Positions 50,266 through 58,508 of a DNA stretch of 64,000 nucleotides are shown one piece after another. The notes under the pieces are model-generated. The model saw only the letters and a list, made by a program, of their open reading frames with translations. It was not told where the DNA came from and searched no databases. The stretch is from positions 2,352,001 through 2,416,000 of the forward strand of contig NZ_JAGE01000001.1 of the NCBI RefSeq assembly GCF_000526495.1, in the 5' to 3' direction. Numbering within the stretch: position 1 is the stretch's first letter; each line of letters begins with the position of its first letter. A program made the position numbers and the translations under genes. Source of the DNA: Ruminiclostridium josui JCM 17888. GTDB lineage: Bacteria; Bacillota; Clostridia; Acetivibrionales; DSM-1351.

Positions 50266-50373
50266 TGTGAATAAAAAACTGTGAATAATTTATAGATTCT
50301 GTGGAAACCCGGTAGAACATTTGGGAAATAAGTGTTTGAGACTTGTGGATAAATTTGTGGATATTGTGAATAA
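50266..50373 (+). promoter_or_regulatory. Cluster of six DnaA-box-like 9-mers downstream of tsaD
   Basis: All on the same strand: TGTGAATAA (50266, 50280, 50365), TGTGGAAAC (50300), TGTGGATAA (50344, an exact consensus box) and TGTGGATAT (50356). Six in 108 bases is far above background. No dnaA, dnaN or A/T unwinding region accompanies them, so this is not oriC; a DnaA-titrating or regulatory cluster is inferred. Confidence 0.65.
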
Positions 50374-50420
50374 GTTTGGGGTTAACTGTTCTAAAATTCA
50401 GGAAATGTAATAGCTAGAAA

Positions 50421-50450
50421 TAAAATACAAGCAGGTGATTACCTGCTTGT
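50421..50450 (-). terminator. Terminator overlapping the end of the lytic transglycosylase gene
   Basis: ACAAGCAGGT, loop, ACCTGCTTGT (10-bp perfect stem at 50427-50436 and 50441-50450). It spans the stop codon on the minus strand and is followed by TATTTTATTTC in that direction. Confidence 0.75.
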
Positions 50451-51161
50451 TGACATTTTGTACTGATTAAAATACTCTGTGACATTTTTTACATAATTTT
50501 GCGTTTCTGTATAGGGGGGAATTCCTCCGTATTTGTTTACACTGTTTGGACCAGCATTATATGCTGCTAAGGCAAGACTTATATTTCCGTTGAATCTTTC
50601 CAACTGAGTTTTTAAATAACGGGTTCCACCGTCGATGTTTTGAGCAATATCAAAAGGATCTTTTATACCAAGTCCGTCTGCGGTACCTGGCATAAGCTGC
50701 ATTAAACCTTGTGCTCCTGCGGTAGAAATAGCAGTAGGGTCAAAGGAGGACTCCTGCTTAATGACTGCTCTAATTAATTCTTTGTCTACTCCGTACTTTG
50801 CCGAGGCATTGTCAATACTTGAATTGATTAAGTTCATCAGTTCAGTTATATCAGTGGGTATATATGCTTTTGAATTTGCCAGAGCCGTACGGGCTTTTAA
50901 AATGTTACTGGTACTACTACTACTTGTACTGCTGTTACTAAGCTGACCTAGTAAGTCTGTCAGTGACGTATCCTGCAAAGAGTTTGCTTCAAGCCCGTTA
51001 AGGGAATTAGCTAAACCTGACTGAGTTACGTCATCAAGATACTTTTTAAAAGGAATATCTGAGCTGCTGGAGTTTCCTGTATTAATTCCGGGAATACCAG
51101 CTAGTCTGCTTTCTATCTCTGCCAGTTTTTGTTTAAAAATTGCGTCTATATCTATATTCAT
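50439..51161 (-). CDS. Lytic transglycosylase with SLT domain
   Basis: 240 residues. A Ser-rich low-complexity linker (residues about 75-88) is followed by a soluble-lytic-transglycosylase domain. The catalytic Glu is in [11 protein letters not shown], followed by [22 protein letters not shown] and LAAYNAGP, the lysozyme-like GLMQ and AYNAGP motifs. It cleaves peptidoglycan between MurNAc and GlcNAc. There is no classical signal peptide at the N terminus (MNIDIDAIF), as in clostridial enzymes of this group whose export route is unclear. The gene is monocistronic with its own terminator. Confidence 0.9.
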   Translation of the reverse strand: MNIDIDAIFKQKLAEIESRLAGIPGINTGNSSSSDIPFKKYLDDVTQSGLANSLNGLEANSLQDTSLTDLLGQLSNSSTSSSSTSNILKARTALANSKAYIPTDITELMNLINSSIDNASAKYGVDKELIRAVIKQESSFDPTAISTAGAQGLMQLMPGTADGLGIKDPFDIAQNIDGGTRYLKTQLERFNGNISLALAAYNAGPNSVNKYGGIPPYTETQNYVKNVTEYFNQYKMSTSR

Positions 51162-51255
51162 ATAATCACCTTAACATTTTCATTTGTAAGTATAAACTAC
51201 ATTAATTATATCGGTATAACTGAATAAACATTTAATATGCATTTTATATACTGCA

Positions 51256-51561
51256 TTATGATATTAATATTTTTTTGCTGAATTTTGAGCAAGATTTCCT
51301 GTTTGTACCATCAAAATGCCTTTCTGAGAAGAGCTTGCAACGGCCTACATTTTCATTTGGAGAGTCAATATGTACAATAAAATTTTCACAGTGAATACAT
51401 TTAAGGTTAACGTCTTTTGAAGCGGTTAAAACAGTACTCTCCTTGTATCTGAAACAAACGTAATCTGCCGTTACAACCCCGTGGTATTTGCATAAAATAT
51501 CATTTGTCAGATGCAGGGATAACCCTCTCTCACAGCTTTTGCAGCACTTCTTGTGTTTCAT
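51256..51561 (-). CDS. Cys-rich small protein, probable metal-binding
   Basis: 101 residues with about ten Cys: CCKSC near the start, then ILCKYHG, CFRY, CIHCEN, GRCKLF and SCSKF. The paired CxxC spacing suggests one or two zinc ribbons or an iron-sulfur centre. I do not recognise a named family. GGAGG lies before the start codon on the minus strand. It diverges from the DUF402 gene; the intervening 185 bases are A/T-rich and presumably hold both promoters. Confidence 0.65.
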   Translation of the reverse strand: MKHKKCCKSCERGLSLHLTNDILCKYHGVVTADYVCFRYKESTVLTASKDVNLKCIHCENFIVHIDSPNENVGRCKLFSERHFDGTNRKSCSKFSKKILIS

Positions 51562-51746
51562 ATTTTTAAACCTCCGTGACCCAAACTGCCATAAAATAAA
51601 ATGATTTACTACATTATAGCACTAACTGTTATAAAAGTGATAAAATGGGAAATACATATAGCATATAATAATATAGATACTTCAAAAATAATTAGTTGTA
51701 ATGTATAATTAACCATAAGAATTTTTTGACGATTTTAGGAGATAAA

Positions 51747-52229
51747 ATGAATAAGCCAAGCATATTTCGAACTAGATATATCCCATTTGAGACTGTTGAT
51801 ATTTCCAGCGACGAGCTTTTGTTTAGGGATGAGGAGTTATTAATTACAAGGTGGAAGGCAATTAGACCTAGAAATGATATTTCCGGTGGAATTTCATATA
51901 CTTTTTTGAAAGAAGGCATTAAGATAAGTCGTTTCTACGACGCAGAAAAAAGATTTGCGTATTGGTATTGTGATATAATTGATGTTGAATATGATAATGA
52001 AGCAGACAGATTTACATTGATTGACTTACTTTTAGATGTCAAGTTGATGCCGGATGGTACTATGAAAGTACTTGATGCCGACGAACTTGCAGAAGCACTG
52101 GAAAAGGGCCTGATAACCCAAGAACAGGCCTGCAGCTCTCTAAAAAAAATGGACAATATTCTACAGCAGATTTATAAAGGTGTTTTTCCACCTGCAATAT
52201 GTATGGAAGAAATGTATTGGAAGGTTTAG
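51747..52229 (+). CDS. DUF402-domain protein
   Basis: 160 residues from ATG 51747 (AGGAG at 51737-51741). The body matches the DUF402 pattern: W-rich N-terminal strands, YWYCDIIDVEYD, then LIDLLLDVKLMPDGTMKVLDADELAEAL and a helical C terminus. Characterised relatives hydrolyse nucleoside di- or triphosphates or bind RNA; the role here is unknown. It is probably transcribed separately from the following PHP gene (66-base gap). Confidence 0.8.
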   Translation: MNKPSIFRTRYIPFETVDISSDELLFRDEELLITRWKAIRPRNDISGGISYTFLKEGIKISRFYDAEKRFAYWYCDIIDVEYDNEADRFTLIDLLLDVKLMPDGTMKVLDADELAEALEKGLITQEQACSSLKKMDNILQQIYKGVFPPAICMEEMYWKV

Positions 52230-52295
52230 TTAATATTACGATTTAGGATAAACGAAGAGGGATATCCCGATTACTTTAAACACGGAGATGATTGG

Positions 52296-53153
52296 ATGGA
52301 AAAATTTATAGATTTGCATACGCATAGTACAGCATCAGACGGAAGCATGAGTCCGGCAGAGCTTGTCCGCCATGCTAAGGATATAGGTCTTGCAGCAATA
52401 GCGTTAACCGATCATGATACTGTGGATGGAATTGAAGAGGCTATCAAAGAAGGAAAACGGTCAGGTGTTGAAGTTATACCCGGGATAGAAATGAGTGTCA
52501 GATATAAGCCTGAAATGCACATTTTGGGCTTGTTTCCCGATTCTGATAATTATCTTGATATCCGTTCTGAGCTGTTGACTGTAAAAAAAGGAAGGGAAGA
52601 CAGAAACAGAAAGATAATAAATAGGCTTAATGAGTTGGGAATTGAAATAACCGAGGATGAGGTAAAGGACGAAGCCATGGGGGATATTACCGGAAGACCC
52701 CATATCGCCAGAGTTTTAGTGGCTAAAGGTTATGTCAAAACCATAGATGAAGCCTTTGACATTTATTTATCTAAGGAAGGTCTTGCTTATTTTCAGAGAT
52801 TTGAACTTGAGCCTGTGGATGGAATTAAGGCTATAAGAAAATTTGGAGGTGTGCCGATTATTGCCCATCCTGTTTTTTTGAGGAAAAGCTATGATGAGAT
52901 GGACAAGCTGCTGCAAGAGCTCAAAGAGTACGGTCTAGGAGGCATAGAAGCATATTATAGTGAAAATACTAATGAAGATACTGGTAACTTTTTAAGGCTT
53001 GCTATTAAGCATGGATTGGTTGTAACCGGGGGAAGTGATTTTCACGGAAGTTTTAAACCAGGAATTAAGCTGGGATGCGGAAGAGGCGGTCTCAAAGTTT
53101 CATATGAATTGCTGGACAAACTTAGAGAATACCGGAATAATATGAATATATAG
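52296..53153 (+). CDS. PHP-domain phosphoesterase (YciV/RNase AM-like)
   Basis: 285 residues. Polymerase-and-histidinol-phosphatase fold with DLHTHSTASDGS near residue 6, LTDHDTVDG, IPGIEMS and a C-terminal GGSDFHG, which supply the metal ligands. Family members remove 3'-phosphates or degrade short RNA and 3',5'-bisphosphonucleosides. CGGAGAT precedes the ATG. Exact substrate not determinable here. Confidence 0.9.
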   Translation: MEKFIDLHTHSTASDGSMSPAELVRHAKDIGLAAIALTDHDTVDGIEEAIKEGKRSGVEVIPGIEMSVRYKPEMHILGLFPDSDNYLDIRSELLTVKKGREDRNRKIINRLNELGIEITEDEVKDEAMGDITGRPHIARVLVAKGYVKTIDEAFDIYLSKEGLAYFQRFELEPVDGIKAIRKFGGVPIIAHPVFLRKSYDEMDKLLQELKEYGLGGIEAYYSENTNEDTGNFLRLAIKHGLVVTGGSDFHGSFKPGIKLGCGRGGLKVSYELLDKLREYRNNMNI

Positions 53154-53187
53154 AAACGAAGAATATTTGTATTTTTGAGGTTTTTGT

Positions 53188-53691
53188 GTGAAGAATTTAG
53201 TAATAATAAATGGCACAATGGGTGTAGGTAAAACAACTACGTGTCGAGAACTACAAAAAATCCTGCCGCTAAATGTTTTTCTTGACGGTGACTGGTGCTA
53301 GGACATGACTCCGTTTACGGTTAATGATGAAACGAAAGCAATGGTAATGGATAATATCTGCTACTTACTCAACAATTTTATACGCTGTTCAGAATTTAAA
53401 AATATTATTTTTTGCTGGGTTATGCACGAGCAATGGATTATTGATGAGTTGCTTTCACGACTTGAAACTGGAAGCTGCTCAGTGAAACTTTTTTCTTTGA
53501 CAGCAGATGCAAAAGCGTTGGAAGATAGATTGAACAAAGATATTGAAAACGGTAAAAGAACGAAAGCTGGGATTCAAAGAAGTATAGATAGAATTAAAAT
53601 GTATGATTGCCTAAATACAGAGAAAATAGATGTTAGTAAGATATCTGCTAAGCAAGCGGCAGAGGTTATTTCAATAAAAATGTTAGAATGA
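53188..53691 (+). pseudogene. P-loop nucleotide kinase-like gene, interrupted by an in-frame TAG
   Basis: From GTG 53188 (GAGG 7 bases upstream) the frame encodes NLVIINGTMGVGKTTTC (Walker A) and FLDGDWC, then a TAG at 53299-53301, then DMTPFTVNDETKAMVMDN and a complete C-terminal part to 53691. Read through, it is 167 residues, the usual size of small AAA-type kinases of the chloramphenicol-phosphotransferase-like group, in which the position is normally Trp (DGDWCW); TGG to TAG is one base. The product stops after 37 residues. A restart at ATG 53305 would lack the P loop. No frameshift or other damage, so it is recent or a sequence error. Confidence 0.88.
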
Positions 53692-53733
53692 TACAAATCT
53701 GGAAAATTTAATTAAATAAATTTCAAATAAAGT

Positions 53734-53765
53734 AACAACTTTTCTATATGGGAGGTTGTTTTTTT
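53734..53765 (+). terminator. Terminator after the kinase pseudogene
   Basis: AACAACTTTTC (53734-53744), loop TATAT, GGGAGGTTGTT (53750-53760), 11 bp including G-T pairs, then a T run. Confidence 0.75.
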
Positions 53766-53906
53766 GTTGCGACGAAGGGATGAGTAAAATAAAAACATTG
53801 TTACCAAATGAAGGAATATAATAGAATGTGTCGAATTAAAAGTTGAGTATAAACACTAATATGGCAATGGATACAATTTGATTACTGGATTGAAAGAGGA
53901 ATTTAT

Positions 53907-55694
53907 ATGCGTGAAAAAGAAAAACGAACATGGTATCATACACTAGAGGAGTTCAGTGAAGAACTTGATATGTTGTTAGAAAAAGCAATGCCTGACATTA
54001 GAGAGCATTTAAATACATTTATTCTAGAACCTATATGCGATTCACAACGAGAAAATTTAAACATTAATATTACTTTTGGAAATAAGAAAAGCAAAAATAA
54101 TAGCAAAGAATTACTTCTTTTAAGCGATGAATATATTAATGAATTTACTCTTAAGAGAATGTTAGAAAATGATGATATCAATACTAATCTAAGTAAAAAC
54201 ATACAAGAGTTTCTTGAAAAATTAGAACAGGCACGTGATATAGAAAAGTTGAAAAATCTAATAGAAGAGCAGTATAAAAATCCGAAAGAACTTCTAAGCA
54301 TTGTACATGAGACATTCTTTTCTATTTATCAATCATTTAGTGAGATTTCTGACTTCGCAAAACTACAAAGACAAGGTATGAATAAAGAACAACTTAAGCA
54401 AACTTATATTGATGAAACAATAGCTAAAGAACGCAAAATTCTTATCAGTTATTTTACAACTGGCTATGAATTTGAAAATTTTAATTATTATGAGGTAGTT
54501 GAGCAAATTCAAAATCAAAAAATATGTATTTTATTAAAAAAAATTAAGCCATTATTTCAAACTTTACTTGAACAGTTTTATGATGAAAAGCAAATGTTTC
54601 TCTTTTCAAAAATAGCTTTAGTGGATGAGCAAGTTGTTATCTTGGGAGTGTCAATTAATGAATCATACTGTCAGAATCACCGGGAGGTTTTTAGTCAAGA
54701 TAATGCTTATCTTCCAGATGATTATGAATCATTCATTTTGCAAATTGTAAATATAACTCTTGAAAAATGGATAGAAAATATCCAACATGAACTAGATAAC
54801 ACTACAAGTAAATATATTATGAATTACAGTGCTACGCTTCAACTGGCTGCACGTGATATCACTGAAGGAAGAGGTTTGCCATCGTATTTATATTTTAATT
54901 TATTATCATCTATGCCGTACGAAAGCTCGTCGTGTTGCGGACAAATTGCATTTTTGACTAAAAATCAAGATATACAAGATATAAATGGTTTGAAAATTAT
55001 TGAGTTTCATAGAAAAATACTATTTTCACATGATAATATGCGTTATATTAGAAAACTGTTGGAGATTTCAGGCGGCAAATATTACCTTGTCTGTTCTGAT
55101 AAAGATATCATTGGTATTGCTGAAATAATAGACACTAAAAAGTTGCACATACTTAAATTTGATGGCTTTATGAAATGGACTTTAGAATATAACGATACAC
55201 AATTAGTTTCTTATGATAAGGAATGCATTTTTTATAAAACTGATACATTTAAAAAGCAAATTAAAAATATGTCGCAATCTACGAAACTACAAGATTTAAT
55301 TCGTGTATTATGTGAACAGAAACATGGAACTATGGTAATTGTGTTTAAGGATACAAGAGTTGCACAGAGCGAAACAGAAAGGTTATCATCATGTCAGAGG
55401 GGGATACAATTAGAAATTCCATATGACTTATCGACAGATAATAAAGTTGCGTTGAGACTTTCTTCTATTGATGGTGCATTGATAATAGATGAAAAATGTA
55501 TGTGCTATGGTATTGGGATGATTGTTGATGGAGAAGCGAGCGTGAAAGGAAATCCAAGCAGAGGTTCAAGATATAATTCGGCAAAAAATTATGTTTATTC
55601 TATGGCTGTTAAAGGGTATAGCTGCGTTGGCTGTGTTATATCAGAAGATGGAACGCTAGATATTATAAATAAAGTAATGGATCTTCAAAATTAA
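53907..55694 (+). CDS. Large protein with C-terminal diadenylate-cyclase-like (DisA_N/DAC) domain
   Basis: 595 residues. The first 450 or so are helical and charged and match nothing I recognise; they may be a sensor region. From about residue 500 the sequence fits the DAC fold of c-di-AMP synthases: LSSIDGALIID (the DGA motif), CYGIGMIVDG, RGSRYNSAKNYV at the place of the GTRHR motif, and VGCVISEDGTLDII (matching VSEETG). RHR is replaced by RYN, so ATP binding or activity may be altered, or it may be a known variant subfamily. GAAAGAGGAA precedes ATG 53907. There are no transmembrane segments, so it should be cytoplasmic. It lies in accessory DNA between a kinase pseudogene and a decayed transposase. 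It could be a stress-signalling or anti-phage nucleotide synthase; no effector gene is adjacent. Confidence 0.7.
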   Translation: MREKEKRTWYHTLEEFSEELDMLLEKAMPDIREHLNTFILEPICDSQRENLNINITFGNKKSKNNSKELLLLSDEYINEFTLKRMLENDDINTNLSKNIQEFLEKLEQARDIEKLKNLIEEQYKNPKELLSIVHETFFSIYQSFSEISDFAKLQRQGMNKEQLKQTYIDETIAKERKILISYFTTGYEFENFNYYEVVEQIQNQKICILLKKIKPLFQTLLEQFYDEKQMFLFSKIALVDEQVVILGVSINESYCQNHREVFSQDNAYLPDDYESFILQIVNITLEKWIENIQHELDNTTSKYIMNYSATLQLAARDITEGRGLPSYLYFNLLSSMPYESSSCCGQIAFLTKNQDIQDINGLKIIEFHRKILFSHDNMRYIRKLLEISGGKYYLVCSDKDIIGIAEIIDTKKLHILKFDGFMKWTLEYNDTQLVSYDKECIFYKTDTFKKQIKNMSQSTKLQDLIRVLCEQKHGTMVIVFKDTRVAQSETERLSSCQRGIQLEIPYDLSTDNKVALRLSSIDGALIIDEKCMCYGIGMIVDGEASVKGNPSRGSRYNSAKNYVYSMAVKGYSCVGCVISEDGTLDIINKVMDLQN

Positions 55695-55733
55695 TACGGT
55701 ACGGATAAAGGCAACTTTTCATTATTTTTTTAA

Positions 55734-55965
55734 GAAGCATGGTTTATTCAATTTGTGAATCAACTGGATATGGATGCAATGGGATTTAATAGAGCAAAGC
55801 CAAACGAGACAGGTATACCATCTTACGATTCCCGCGACCTGCAATATCCGTTCTAGTCGGAAACTGATGCAGGAATGTACAAGAAATATAGAACTTATGT
55901 ATTTTTACTTTAAATGATGGCGGAAGCGTAACATGTCCGATAGGTAAAAAGCTTTTTGCTTATAA
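55734..55965 (+). pseudogene. Decayed IS1182-type transposase fragment
   Basis: Frame from 55734 reads FIQFVNQLDMDAMGF, then GIPSYDSRDLQYPF and a stop; this is the N-terminal pattern of IS1182-family transposases (PSYDPRDLLKL). A later piece in another frame reads NDGGSVTCPIGKKL, like their Cys-containing middle. Most of the gene is missing. It separates the DAC-like gene from the protease cassette. Confidence 0.55.
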
Positions 55966-56004
55966 AACGCTGAAAAGCCTGATAAAATCAGGCTTTTCAG
56001 ACAA
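55966..56004. terminator. Strong bidirectional hairpin in the DAC-protease gap
   Basis: CTGAAAAGCCTGAT (55970-55983), loop AAA, ATCAGGCTTTTCAG (55987-56000), a perfect 14-bp stem with A/T tracts built into both arms. The rest of the 523-base gap holds only transposase debris and a promoter. Confidence 0.7.
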
Positions 56005-56106
56005 ATTGTGGTGGAGGCGAACCGTACCAGTCAAAGATAACAACGGATATAAGTGGGTATAGGCATAGAATCTAACCAAATTAGTACTACAAAATACAAG
56101 GAAGAA

Positions 56107-56136
56107 TTGTACGTTTATTGTAATTTATGTTATAAT
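56107..56136 (+). promoter_or_regulatory. Promoter of the secreted subtilisin-like protease gene
   Basis: TTGTAC (56107-56112), 18 bases, TATAAT (56131-56136), about 80 bases before the start codon. Confidence 0.55.
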
Positions 56137-56218
56137 ATGTAAATAAGTAATATCTAATTCATAGCATTTTGAACTTAATTTCTATTGACAAATCAAAACG
56201 AAAGGAACCTGCGTTACT

Positions 56219-57631
56219 ATGAAGAAAAAAAATAAAAAGAAAATACTGAATTGCTTATTAGTATCATGTATTTTTAGTTTAATTATGATAACCGCTAATA
56301 TTGGTGCATATGCAAAAGAGATAAATTATAAAAATATCGATTTAGTAATTTTATTTAATGACAATAATATTGATGAAAATGTCAAGGACATTATTGTTAA
56401 TTCTGGTGGAAAAGTGATAGATGAGTATCCAGAGTTAGGTGGGATTGAAGTTGAATGTACTTCGGCTTTAATTCCAAAAATCAAAGCTGAAGATAGTGTG
56501 CAATCATTATCACCTAATCATGTGATAAAAATATCAGATGAGAAATCAGAAGATTTTGTTGAAGTAAAAGATGCTTTTAATACTTCAATAGCAGATTTAT
56601 ATGAAAATTATCAATGGAATATCAAAAGAGTCACTAATAATGGAAAGAGCTACAGTTTGGAATCTGGAAATCATAATGTAGTTATTGGTATTATAGATTC
56701 AGGTATTGATCAAACTCATCCTGACTTAGTCAATAATTTTTTAGGTGGAAAAAATTTAGTTCCGGCTGGATTTCAAGGTGATTTATCTGAATTTGGGGAT
56801 TTGAATGATGTAACTGACAGATTAGGGCATGGAACAAATGTCGCCGGAATCATTGCAGCAAATGGTAGGACAAAAGGTATCGCCCCTAATATTGGTATCA
56901 AAAGTTATCGTATTTTTAATAAGGGGGGAGAAACTACTGCATCTATCTGCTCATCTGCAATAATTGCTGCAACAAAAGATGGTGTTAAAGTTATAAATTT
57001 AAGCCTTGGAGTATATGAATTAAAAGGGAAATGCTATTGGGTAGATCCTAATACTGGAATCGAAAACTATATAGGTGACGATATGGCTGAATATTCATTA
57101 TATAAAAGAGCAATAAAATATGCTATTGAAAATGGTGTCACAGTAGTTTCGGCAGCTGGAAATGAGGGACAAGATTGTTCTAATAAAAAGGAATTAACTA
57201 GCTATCTTAATTACTTATATGGTGATTATGGATTCAAATATGTTGGATTAACATACGAGGTACCTGGTACTATTAAAGGTGTTATTACTGTATCTTCTAC
57301 AAACAGAAATGATACACTCTCGTCATATTCAAATTATGGTGAGGATTTTATAGATATATCAGCACCCGGTGGAGACTTATCTGATACAGCTACTATTGAC
57401 GATTTATGCCTGACAACGGCTATTAATTCCCAGTATTCTTTTTCAGCAGGAACTTCAATCGCAGCACCTGAAGTATCAGCAATAGCGGCACTTATTATTA
57501 GTAAAAACGGTTGTCTTACACCAAAAGAAGTTGCAAAAAAAATATATAAGACTGCAGATAAAATAAGCGGTATCAATTCTAGCCAATATTATGGTGCAGG
57601 TATATGTAATGCATACAAGGCCTTGCAATGA
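56219..57631 (+). CDS. Secreted S8 (subtilisin-like) serine protease
   Basis: 470 residues. A Lys-rich signal peptide (residues 1-33, ending GAYA), a propeptide-like region (about 40-110, VILFNDNN to VIKISD) and a subtilase domain. Catalytic residues: D160 (IIDSGID), H204 (GHGTNVAG) and S413 (GTSIAAPEVSA); the oxyanion Asn is in SAAGNEG. No cell-wall anchor or C-terminal extension. Its build resembles leader-removing proteases of peptide-antibiotic loci (EpiP/NisP type), and the next gene encodes a secreted hydrophobic protein, so maturation of that product is a reasonable hypothesis. AAAGGA lies about 12 bases before the ATG. The gap to the next gene holds a separate promoter. Confidence 0.9.
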   Translation: MKKKNKKKILNCLLVSCIFSLIMITANIGAYAKEINYKNIDLVILFNDNNIDENVKDIIVNSGGKVIDEYPELGGIEVECTSALIPKIKAEDSVQSLSPNHVIKISDEKSEDFVEVKDAFNTSIADLYENYQWNIKRVTNNGKSYSLESGNHNVVIGIIDSGIDQTHPDLVNNFLGGKNLVPAGFQGDLSEFGDLNDVTDRLGHGTNVAGIIAANGRTKGIAPNIGIKSYRIFNKGGETTASICSSAIIAATKDGVKVINLSLGVYELKGKCYWVDPNTGIENYIGDDMAEYSLYKRAIKYAIENGVTVVSAAGNEGQDCSNKKELTSYLNYLYGDYGFKYVGLTYEVPGTIKGVITVSSTNRNDTLSSYSNYGEDFIDISAPGGDLSDTATIDDLCLTTAINSQYSFSAGTSIAAPEVSAIAALIISKNGCLTPKEVAKKIYKTADKISGINSSQYYGAGICNAYKALQ

Positions 57632-57698
57632 TACTGATTATATAGTAAATTATTTAATCCTTTGTATTGTTATTTGTTTACATTATTTTACATATATG

Positions 57699-57727
57699 TT
57701 GCAAAAATGGAATTAATGCTTTATAAT
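57699..57727 (+). promoter_or_regulatory. Promoter of the candidate bacteriocin gene
   Basis: TTGCAA (57699-57704), 17 bases, TATAAT (57722-57727). Transcription would start inside the palindrome that follows. Confidence 0.7.
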
Positions 57728-57732
57728 GTTAG

Positions 57733-57756
57733 ATGAATAGTTGATCAACTATTCAT
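57733..57756. promoter_or_regulatory. Perfect 24-bp palindrome at the transcription start, probable operator
   Basis: A self-complementary sequence with central GTTGATCAAC (57740-57749) and outer arms ATGAATA and TATTCAT. It begins 6 bases after the -10 box, so a bound dimer would block initiation. No T run follows, so it is not a terminator. The regulator is unknown; none is encoded next to it. Confidence 0.7.
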
Positions 57757-57785
57757 AATACATAAAAATACGTGGAGGTCATTAA

Positions 57786-58481
57786 ATGAACAAAAAGATT
57801 AAATTTCTTATTAGTTTGGTAACAATATTATCTTTGTTAAGTTTAACATTTACAACTGCATTTGCATCTACAGAGAGTACTATAAATTCGGTAGATAAAA
57901 TGCCCCCAAAAGGCAATTACCTTATTACATTAAATCAAGATTGCAAGGATTATCTTAAAGCATTAACCAGCAGTGGAGTATCAGCTGAAATTTCGACAGA
58001 TACAAATGGACTTATAGTATTGAACCAAACAGATGAGTATTTAAAGTCAACGTATAATTTAGACGATAACTTCTTAAGCAAATTAAAAGCTTCAATTGTT
58101 GACTTAAATAATAGAAAACAGAACCCTGTAAGCTATGAGCAGAATACAAACAATCAAGGTAATGTTGTTCCAGGCACTATAAAACCATGTATAACAGTAA
58201 AAGATTGGAAGCTATATTTTACACTAGACGAAGTAGCTATGTATTTTTCAGCAGCTGCTGCAATTGGTCCTGAAGCACTGATGTTAGCAGTGGATGGTGT
58301 ATTGACAATGCTCGGTGGACCCGCTGGAGCAGTCGCTTCAGTTATTCTTGATATCGTAGGGATTGCATCAATTACTAATCTCTGTTATCTTATTATACAA
58401 TCAGCATATTATGGTAAAGGGATATACATAGGTATAGATTGGAATGGACCGTTCCCTAATTATACACAGGGCATGTGGTAA
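57786..58481 (+). CDS. Secreted protein with hydrophobic C-terminal half, candidate bacteriocin
   Basis: 231 residues. A clear signal peptide (MNKKIKFLISLVTILSLLSL, cleavage after TAFA near residue 27), a polar region with an Asn/Gln-rich linker (about 115-130), then a Gly/Ala-rich hydrophobic stretch (AAAAIGPEALMLAVDGVLTM, then GGPAGAVASVILDIVG) and the tail YGKGIYIGIDWNGPFP. Three Cys remain after cleavage. This layout, a leader-like polar part followed by an amphipathic pore-forming type segment, is seen in large secreted bacteriocins, but I cannot name a family. Flanking genes encode a secreted protease and a small membrane protein. GGAGG is 7 bases before the ATG. Confidence 0.7.
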   Translation: MNKKIKFLISLVTILSLLSLTFTTAFASTESTINSVDKMPPKGNYLITLNQDCKDYLKALTSSGVSAEISTDTNGLIVLNQTDEYLKSTYNLDDNFLSKLKASIVDLNNRKQNPVSYEQNTNNQGNVVPGTIKPCITVKDWKLYFTLDEVAMYFSAAAAIGPEALMLAVDGVLTMLGGPAGAVASVILDIVGIASITNLCYLIIQSAYYGKGIYIGIDWNGPFPNYTQGMW

Positions 58482-58508
58482 TAATTTAAATAGAATAGGA
58501 GATTGAAA

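Noticed and set aside
50266-50373. Chromosomal replication origin
   Set aside because: The DnaA-box cluster lacks a neighbouring dnaA, dnaN, recF or rpmH and an A/T unwinding region, so it was reported as a non-oriC cluster.
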